From Eutreptiella sp. 'Long Island Sound 2002' (Eukaryota; Euglenozoa; Euglenophyceae; Eutreptiales; Eutreptiaceae), in contig OZ038379.1 of assembly GCA_964036045.1 (NCBI GenBank), positions 182,705,022 to 182,769,021 of the forward strand: 64,000 nucleotides of DNA, in the 5' to 3' direction. Below, piece after piece: positions 1 to 10,000 of the stretch. Position 1 is the stretch's first letter, and each line of letters starts with the position of its first letter. The position numbers were made by a program, and so were the translations under genes. Below the pieces are notes generated by a model. It saw nothing but the letters and a program-made list of their open reading frames with translations. It did not search any database and was not told where the DNA came from.

Positions 1-152
1 GAGAGAGAGGGAGAGAGACAGAGAGAGAGAGCCCATGAGCCTCACAGGTAAGCTTCCCCCGTGTTGCCATCCCAGGAGAACACACCCACACACACAGAGG
101 GAGAGAGAGAGAGGGAGAGAGAGAGAGAGAGAGCGAGAGAGCGAGCGAGCGA

Positions 153-204
<52 letters not shown>

Positions 205-207
205 GAG
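1..207. repeat. (GA)n microsatellite, interrupted
   Basis: Dinucleotide GA repeat at 1-31 and about 97-207, with sparse GACA and GCGA variants, split by about 65 bp of ordinary sequence. Both blocks end in a similar GAGAGAGCCC-TGAGC string, so the interrupted structure may be a local duplication. Reading frames through it are low-complexity Arg/Glu or Ser/Leu strings and are not genes. Confidence 0.95.
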
Positions 208-379
208 CCCCTGAGCAATGGAGTTGCCCCAAGGGATTGTTCAGGAGTGGGTTCACCTCTCAGCCCGCCCAGCAGCCCAGCAGCCCAGCAGCCCGCATTG
301 CGGTCCAGTCGAGTACATATTCTGGGGTAATACAGTCGTCGGGCAGTGCTGGGGTCTGGGCCATTCGTGTGCTGTGCAG

Positions 380-492
380 AGCGGACTCGCTGGAGCACGA
401 GCTCAAAGTGCTTCGACAACGCCCGACAACGGAAGTGTTGGACAACCTGAGGGCCCAGCTCATTGACGAGAGGGCCCGTGTTGCGCATTTAG
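380..492 (+). CDS. Coiled-coil gene, first visible exon
   Basis: Follows a CTGTGCAG acceptor and ends before GTTGGC. It encodes a helix containing EHELKVLRQ and LIDERARVAHL. The exon begins with the last base of a split codon, so at least one exon precedes it. The acceptor choice is the least certain of the five, because the frame stays open upstream to about 237. Confidence 0.65.
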
Positions 493-978
493 GTTGGCGC
501 TGTGCCTCGTGCAGTCAGAGCCCCTCCTGCCCCCACTTCAGCACGAATTTCGACTGCTGCGTGCTTCACGGCCGGTCTCGTGATTCATCCCTTGCCCAAG
601 TGCTCCCCTGCCCGCATTTAATGAGTGCCCCTCATCCCTCGCCCCGCCCCAGCTGCCCGTCCAGGACGGCTTGTCCAAGGGACGATCGGTGCATCGACAG
701 CATCGATCTCCTTTCAGTTTGGATCATTTTCGATCATCAAATCTGGTGAGGCAGTGAGAAGCCCAGGGTTCTGGGTTTGCATCGCTTGTGGGCAGATTGC
801 AAGGAAATGATTCAGGAGGGGGGGGATGGGGGAATTAGGTGGACGGGCCTGGTGTGGCTGCGATCTCCCCTCCCCTCCTCCGTCCCAAGCGCACACATGC
901 ACACACATACGCACACATGCATGCACACCCGCTCACATGCACACAGCACGTACGGACACACACACACACACACCACGT

Positions 979-1030
<52 letters not shown>

Positions 1031-4000
1031 CGGAGACAAATGCGCAATGCGCGCCTTGATATTCCGGACCCTGAGCCGGATTGAGTGCCAGACAGGCTGC
1101 TGAGGACACTGTACACTGACCTGCGAACCACAAAGGCAAGGGCAGGGAGCGAAAGCAATGGCATCAGGAGGTGCCAGGACGATCCCCAGAGAACTGCGGA
1201 AGGCATGAACTGATTGCGTGAAAAACCACCCCCGCGGCGGGGCAATTGGCAATTGGCACACACGACCACTGCCAGCTGGCCCCGACGAACCTACGAGATT
1301 ATCCAGGACCAGGCAGCAATCCCAGCACAGGTGTGCCATGGGAGGCTATGGCGTGGCAACCTCCCCATATCAACAAGTGGTGGGTCCCCTTCCCCACCCT
1401 TTTGTGAACCAAACAATACACCTACACACCCCAACCAAGAAAACTTGGCTCAGGGATGGCTTTTCTCACGGATCCTTTGCGCTGGCTGAGGGCACTGCAG
1501 TGGGCAGAGGAGCTAGGCACAGTGTCACACTCCAAAATTGCTCCAAATAGGGACCTTGCACCCAGCAACTTGGGCCAACGCCCTGGCACCACAGGGAGGA
1601 ATGCTGTTGGCGGGCCTGAACCGGTGCCCTTCCTTCGCGTGCAGGGACGCCATGATCGCACACATTGCATATGTCGTGCGCTCCTGTGAGTCCACTTGGA
1701 CGCAGTGCATGCACTCGCGCATGCGCACATAAGCCAATGTGTACAGAGTTAGGAGCACAGCAGAAGAAGCGGAGGAGGCGCACCTCAGATGCGCCTTGTC
1801 CGGCAATCTGAATACAGGCCAATGCCCTCGCCGTCAGCTTGCTCCAAATGGTGGGGGCGAGGGTCAGGGATTTATTAGAACGGCCATACACCGTAGGAGG
1901 AGGGGGGGCACCCCCCCCCCCCCCTGGACCCCCCCCCCCTCCTCCCCTTCCAATGTTTGAGGCTGACAGCCAAAACTTTGCTTCGGCGCCTTTGGCCCCA
2001 AGAGGATTTAAGCTTTAAAATTTTCGGCCTGCCTTCGGTGGGGACCATAGGGGGACCCAAGGAGGAGGGGTGTGCCAGCCAACCCCCCCCCCCCGGCCCC
2101 CAAACACGTTCGGACCCACAGAGGGCCCGAATGAGCAGTGTCAAGAGGCCAATAGGCACCGCCAAAGGCAAACAACCTAATACCGAGGCCTTGTGCCAGC
2201 CCCCCCCCCCCTTCAGACCCCCCCTCGCCCCCTTCTAATACATTCCTGGGCGGGGCTTTCCTCCATTGCCAGCGATCTCTACCCTGGCATGGGTGACGGC
2301 AAGGTGGCCTACGCGCCTTGCGCCGTCATGGTGCAACGCAAGCATTCAGCACCTGAGGCACCGCCCCCTTTGTTATCACACGCATGCACGGTGTGTCAAG
2401 CACACAGCATGCCAGCATGCACCGCGTGCACGTGCCTATGTTTCCCGGGCAACGATCTGCTGCCAAAAAGGGCATCATAGACAGGGTAATATTGATAGGC
2501 AGCCGCAGTCTAAAATCTGCCAAGCACATGGCCTCGCACCATGCACCAGATGCGTGCTCATGCAAAGAGGAGCGCGCCAAAGTTGTCACAGAGATCACCA
2601 CAAGGTGGTTACACCAAGGAAATTGCTCGGAAAACCACAACTGGGGCCTGCATCCACCCTCACAAAAACCAGGTGCTGTAGGATGGCGCCATCATCTAGA
2701 GCTCTAGCGCTCCCCGCACATCCCATTTTAAACTGCCAGCACCCAAACGATGGAGACCAAACAGCCCCACACCCTCTCACCACCAGCCCCCCTGCCATAC
2801 GGAATGCTCTTGGATGACGGGCGCACGATTCCTCTTTTCACATGGACATGGAGGAGCCCGAATAGAGATCACTTGAGCCCTTTTTGAAATCTGAGGTTGT
2901 GACCTCGTGGAAGTGCAGGGACCGGTGCATATTTACAGGCCCACTCCGTGATGGGTTCCCCGCGAAGGTCGCAAATAGGACTTCCTCGTCAATAGCACCA
3001 CTAAGGCCCTTTCCCAAACCATGAGCGTCTAGTACCTCCCCCCCCCCCCGTGTCCATCCCCCCCCCCCCCAGGGGGGGAACCGTCACCGGCTGGTTCCAA
3101 AAAAAATTGCAACAGTGTCATATTGCACAGGATTGCATAATTATGAGAACTCGTTGCGCTATGTTCGTTCCACAAAGGAGCCTGTCCCTGTTCAGCAGTA
3201 GGGGCATGCAGCAAACTGATGGACTGATGCATTGTATTGAGAATTTTGCTTGTTTGCATCATTTGCATGGCACCATTCGATCTCTGTCTGTCAGCGTGTA
3301 TTCTAGAGCCTTGGGTGACGTACAGCAAGCAACTGATCGGTCATAAATTCTGCGTAGTATGCGGCGGTGATTTGTTCGTTGGCGATGGTGTCTATCCCCC
3401 GGGGGGGGGGGGGTCACTTGGCAACGGTTCCCCCCGGGATGGGGGGGAATCGTCGTCCCTGGGGGGGGGTGGGCATGGGGGGGGGAGGTACTATAAAACA
3501 CGCCTGTCCTCGTTAATGCCCTCACTGACACACATACCAACCCCCCAACCCACCCACACACACATCTTTGTTTGGCCTATGGCCTGCTCTTTGAAGCTTT
3601 TTGTTCAAACACATCAAACATGGGGTGCGGGCCACCCCAGCTTTTACGGCTCAACAGGATTGCCTCATAGCACTGATTTGTGGTGAGCCACGGATCTTAG
3701 GGAAGATTTTCAGCGTCTTGGACACCTCCACGCCCCGCTCCAAAGTGTGTTGGCAGCCCCTTGCCTTGCACATTGGACAACGGGGCATTGCCTGATGATG
3801 TCATGCATGGTACACACACCACTGTCCACCGCACACACCACTTGGAGTGCAGCATGAGGTAGAAACGGAGAAGGCGAACGGGCTGGGGGGTTGAAGGGGC
3901 AAAAGGTTGAGAATGCAAATGCGAGGAGATGCCAAACGAGAAAAGCGAGTGGGAACCGGCTGTTTTCGCAGTCCTCCTGAAGTCAACTCTATGGACCTCT

Positions 4001-7000
4001 CCTAGGACACCCAACACAAGCCTTTCGAGACATCTTTGGGTATGCCCTCAGACTGTCTGCCCAATACATCTATATCCCAACAGGATCACTAACAGTGATT
4101 TCTGGGTCAGATACAACCACAAGAGCTCATTGCACCCCAAACACAGCATCCCTCACCATTACACTGAAGGTCCATGCCCTACATAGTCCCATGGGGCATT
4201 TTATTGGGCTAGGAATGGCCATTTTAAAACGAACACGGCTACTTTTACTTTTTTCGTCAGGATTGCACAAACAATGATGTCACACCCTATATTGAGCCCC
4301 CCTGAATTCTTATGGCCCTCTAAAACCTTCTAAATACCTGCTTTTTTTTTTTTACTTGCCACCCCAAAGATAAAGGAGGGGAGTCCCCATAACCACCTCC
4401 AAAAGCCCAGCCGGTAGTTTTTTTCGGGAGCAAGATCATGTAATAGCCACATGTACGCAGAGATGTGTATCACACAGCACTGCTCGCATTACAATTCTGT
4501 GCAACTCGCCGAGTCCATTCTTTGCCCTCCCCCACAGAGGCCCGGCTCAACACTCAGCAGCAGGAGTACGAGGGGCATATCGAGGCTTTGTCAGTGGACC
4601 TGGCCGGGGAGCGGACACGCACAGAGCAGCTGCTGAGCCAACTCAGCAGTGCTGAGGTGGGCAGTCATGGGGATCTGACGAGCGTGCAGACCGCGTACAG
4701 GCGTGAGAAGGGGCGGGCAGATCTGTTGGAGTCGCAATTGAAGGTACACTCGGCGCTGTGACTGTGGCAGCCGTTGTGCAATTGCTGACGGTGGGCTGTT
4801 GCTGAGACAGCCCCCAGAAGCAGCGGTTTGCCTGACGCCCACGGGTTTGCCAGCCAAAAAGGCAAAACGAGCAATGCCAATATGCGCAATCCTCAACACA
4901 ACTCAAATTTCCCCAAAGTACATTTGGCCGCAAGAATGTAATCAGCCGGGCTGTCCTTAGGAACCCGATTTGTTTTTGTTCGGATTCGCCCTTAAGGACA
5001 GCCTCCAAGGACCGCCCATCGCCAACTGCCAATCGGCGCCCGCCAACCGCCACCAACCGCCAACCGTTGGTCAACACTGTTTCTGTTGTTTTGTGTCTTG
5101 CCCATGTCTTGACCATGACGCAGAGAGCGTCCCCGTGAACGTTCGTTTCTGTTGGCGTTGTGAACCCTTTTTTTTCCCCTTCCCCTTAAGGACAGCCCTG
5201 GTAGTCAGTGCGGATAGAGCCTGCGGAGGGCTTAGCCCCTGGTTGTACCACCGTCTAGCGGCAGCTTCCGAAACCTGTTCGCTCAGAAGCGGAAGCACAT
5301 GACTGACATCGGCTGCTTTTCTCTGCCTTTTTTCCCAACGCCCGGGGTCCGGAAGGGGAACCGTATGGTCCGTTGTTTCGGATGCTGTGATTCGTGTCGC
5401 ATGCGCATCCGAAGCGTTGGGTCCGCAGTGTGGCCTCTGTCGGCAGTACCGCTATGTCACCCCCCCCCCCCCCTTGCGCATGCACGGCCTTGTCTAAGCA
5501 CGGGGTGGGCGTTGAACCGCCGTTTTGAGGAAATTTTGGGACCACTGTTTTTGTGGTCCAGAATGGAGGATTGGGTGTTTGTAGAGCGTTTGTACAGGGA
5601 AAGAGGGGCTCATTCATGTCTGTGATGGTGCATTCTGTTCATAACAACATTGTACTACACATTGGAACCCCATGCTGCTTGTTCTGATGCGATTTCCAGC
5701 CATGGCTAACAATGTTATTCCCGGTCTGGCTGTCACATGTGTCACGCGCATGCACGGCCTTGTCTAAGCACTGGGTGGGCGTTGAACCGCCGTTTTGGCC
5801 TGACTTCTGGGACCGCGGCCGTGCTTGCGCAAGGGGGGGGGGTACCGTTCTAACATGGGCATGCAAAAGGCTGTCGAATGCAATTTGAGTTCAGAGTATC
5901 CCACTGATATGTTGAACTTCTGGTTGCCGCATGATCCAGACCCCTGGTTGCCAGCTAGGCTCTGGCCTCAGCGGTGGTGACCGCCTTGACCTTGTCGTAG
6001 TTGGAACACCTGCTACATGGTCTTCTGATGGGTGAAATGTTGGGTGTGGCTTCCATAGTTTGAACCACTCGACGACATGTCTGGCATCTACCCCCTTCCC
6101 GCCGTGTATGTTGTAATTCGTGTAATTTTTTTTTTTCCGCTGTAAATGCGCGTAACAAAAAAACCGTCACGTCGTGTAATTTTTTTTTTTGCTGTAAGTC
6201 GTGTAAGCCGGCTTACACGACTTACCGCAAAAAAAAAAATTACACGCATTTACAGCAAAAAAAAATTACACGACTAGACGATTTTTTTGTACACGACTTA
6301 CATTTTTCACCTTCCCGCCCCCCGCCACACGGACAGACATCTCTCTCCATTCCTGGCCCTGCACGGCAGCAGGAAGTAGCTGGCCTGGCTGGAGCGCTCC
6401 ACAGTCCTGCAAGTCAGCCAATGCCAGGCCCCCTTGCGTTTGACAGGCGACCTGCTCGCGACGCGATCAGCCACATGCTGCGCTGGGAGGCACTTGCGAG
6501 GGAGGCGTGCCGGTGCGCACACCCACTGGGGAGGGGCTCCTCCGTGTCAGGGGCAGCGGGAATGGGGCATGAGCGAAGCCGGTGTCTGCGGGGAGTCCGT
6601 TCAGGAACGGGGGCGCGGCTCGGGGACCGGGGGTTGGGGTTATCCTTGAAAAGAACATTGTCAAAGTGAGTGCGCACTCAGTTTGACACAGGGGTAACAA
6701 CATTCGGAGGGCGCACCGTGCGCTGTGCGAACAGTCGGCTGTTTTCCACCACCGGTAGCCACGGGCCCCAGGGTCCTGAGGTCTACACCCGATGCTGTGT
6801 TGAGTTGATGATGCCTCCTTCTGTAGGGGGGTGGTTTTCAGGCTTGTTCCCAGGATAAACAATGTAATAATTGGCGCTGTGCCCGCGCTGTGCGAAACCG
6901 CCCCCCTGGGGGTGTTAGTGAATTTTTTTTGAAAATTTTTTTCACTAACTTGTACCACATTTTACTACGGTATTACCAAATACCCGTAATACCAGTATTT

Positions 7001-10000
7001 CTAGGACTCATGATATTAGTGATAACAGTATCAACAACAACAACAACAAACGGCCGAGAAAAATTTCTCCTCTGCACAATTCGCTTGCAACCGTGAGGCA
7101 TGTCTTTGTCGGACCTGCGCGGCGGGGGGGAGGCCCCCCCTCTTTCCACACTCCCATTCAAGCGCAGTCCTGCCCCCCGCCCCCCCCCAACTCCCTGTCT
7201 TTCCCTCCGAGGGATGGCCGTTTCCTGCCGAGAAGCCCAGACCAAAGCGGCCCTGACCCCGGGCTGAATGCAAGCGTTCGTGGGCGAGCGGAAGGTCACC
7301 GGCAGACTGCTCGCGAAGTCCAGGGGCCCAGGCCACGCCGGGGCGCAGGGATGGCCCCTGATCGAATTCCGGACGTGTTGGGCGGGCGCGAAATGCATTG
7401 TTCACCCTTTTCGGGTCCCCGGTGCAGTGCACTCGAGAAGCATTGGGCTGGTGACACGGGGGCCTGAGAGGGAGGCGAGAGCCGAGGAGCGACACACTGC
7501 GGAGAGGGCGCAGGCGACAGGGCGAAAGAGCAGAACGATCGGACGTGTGGCTTGGCTTGTCTCTGGCCGTTGTTGGAATTTCGGTGCTGTTTTCGGGACC
7601 GGTGTCGCGCGGTCCGCATCTCCCGATTGTGGCACTTTCGCCCGATGCCTCCCCACGGCGTCCCAAATGGACCCGAAACCGGGTGTTCTTTTGCAGGTCC
7701 CAACCCTCAAATCGGGGGGCAGGCATGTGGGTCCCCCGGGGGGTCGGACCCCTCCCTGTTTGTCCACAAACTGCACCGTCAATGCCAACACAGAGTAGGG
7801 GCGGGCCGAAGTGACAAGTGAAACAAACACCCCCGTGGGTCTGGGGGCACCGTCCCAGCCCCGGGGGAGGCTGTGATTAACCAACGCTTGGCCTTGGGGG
7901 CATGTACCCATCAAGCCCCCCAAATCACCCCTCCTGGACCACCCCCCCCCCTCCATCGCTCCTCCCGGACCCCCCCCCCTCCCATTGCCCCTCCTGGACC
8001 CCCCCCCCCTATCGCCCCTCCCGGACCCACCCCCCCATCACCCCTCCCGGACCCCCCCCGCATCGCCCCTCCTGGACCCCCCCCCTCCCATCGCCCCTCC
8101 TGGACCCCCCCTCCCATCGCCCCTCCCGGACCCCCCCCCCATCGCCCCTCCCGGACCCCCCCCCCCATCGCCCCTCCCGGACCCCCCCCCTCCATCGCCC
8201 CTCCCGGAGCCCCCCTCCATCGCCCCTCCCGCATAGCCCCTCTCGGACCCCCCCCCCCCCCCCCCCACGAGGCCTTCGGCCAACAGTTAGTGGGGGGGGG
8301 TAGTCCGCGTCCAAACCCGAGGGGTCGCCCCCCCCGTTGTCTCACCTGCCCCTTCCCTTTGCCTCTCTCGCCCATCCGCAGGAGCTGGCGCCGCTTCGCT
8401 CGGCCTTGGCCACTGAGCAGTCCAAAGTGGAGCAGCTCGAATATCAACTCCGATCTCTGCAGACGGGCGATGGGGACCTGCTGCAGCTGGAGCGCGCGAC
8501 CCGAGAGCAGCTGCAGCAGGAGCTGGCCCAAGAGCGGGTGCAGAAGGAGCAGCTGGAGGCGGAGGTGCAGACGCTGCGCATGCGACCCACCGTNNNNNNN
8601 NNNNNNNNNNNNNNNNNNNNNNNNNNNNNNNNNNNNNNNNNNNNNNNNNNNNNNNNNNNNNNNNNNNNNNNNNNNNNNNNNNNNNNNNNNNNNNNNNNNN
8701 NNNNNNNNNNNNNNNNNNNNNNNNNNNNNNNNNNNNNNNNNNNNNNNNNNNNNNNNNNNNNNNNNNNNNNNNNNNNNNNNNNNNNNNNNNNNNAGCTGGC
8801 CCAAGAGCGGGTGCAGAAGGAGCAGCTGGAGGCGGAGGTGCAGACGCTGCGCATGCGACCCACCGTCGAGAGCCTGGACGCCGCGAACTTGGACATCATG
8901 ACGGAGCGGCGCCGCGTGGAGCAGCTGCAGAACGAGCTGCGCACGTCCCCGACCGGGCACCCGTCCTTCGACACGCTGGAAACCATTCGGGTGGAGATGA
9001 TGAAGGAGAGGAAGCTCAACGAGCAGGCGCTGGCGACGGAGAGGCATACCGTAGAACAGCTGAAGGTTCGTGGGGTGGGGGGCGCGCGTGGGTGACCACC
9101 GGGGGGACAAAGACATCACCCGCCCCCCCCCCCCATTCCCCGCCCCAATCCACATTCCCTTAATTAGGTCCCCCCCCCCCCCCCCCAAGGGAAGTATTAG
9201 AATACACCGCAGGAGGGGGACCAAAATCGAGTAAGGTGGAGCAAAATACGCACCTGCACCTCCGCTGCAGAGCGCTTCCACACATTGCGGACAATCCTCC
9301 GTTGCCACAAGCGCGCAAAGAGGTGCCCCACCCTTGCGCGATAGAAGGGGGGGGTACCCCCCTCGGACCCCCCCCCCCCCAAGACCAAAGTGACCATCTG
9401 GTCGGGCCATTTTTTGGTACCCGCACTTTTGGGGCCCAGACCCCCCCCCCCCACTGTTTTGACCCCCCCACACGTCTAAAGGACCCCCTCCTCACACGAA
9501 CACGTGCGTACCCCCCCGGCGTACTCTTTCAGCCTCGATGGCACACCCCCACCCCCGCCCTTTCCCGGGCACAGCGGAAGCACGGCCTCGACCCCCGGAC
9601 CGTTGGTCGCAGCGACCGGGGGCCCCGCAGCGCGGCCCCCGGGGCGGTGTCCGAGGTCAACGGGCCCGGCCCCTTGTCCCCGGGGGGGGGGGGGAGGCCA
9701 TCCCCGCCTCCCCCCCAAAAGGGCAAACTGCCCGGAAATGCAGCGCGCCGCTGAGGCGTACCACCGGGCGGAGGGGGGGGGGGGGGGGGGGGCAGTGTTC
9801 CCGCCGGTTTTGTGGACCCCCCAATCAACCGGCAGCTCCGGGGGCGGCCGCCCGGCGGTGGTCGGCGACGTGCCGCCGCCGCGTCACGACCGCGTCGCTT
9901 GTGTGTGACCTGTCCACTGGCGTCTTCGTGTCTCACGCTTTGTGACACAAGAGGTACGCGCTGGTCGTGTGGGCCGCTGACGAGCCCATTTTCTTTCTGC

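Noticed and set aside
7031-7956. Overlapping minus-strand frames of 184-231 codons
   Set aside because: GC-rich sequence rarely has stops; the translations are Arg/Pro/Gly/Ser-rich without domains and lie in an intron of a well-supported gene.
7873-8337. Pro-rich frame running into exon 3 of the coiled-coil gene
   Set aside because: It is a minisatellite translation in another frame from the exon; a clear acceptor at 8380-8381 separates it.
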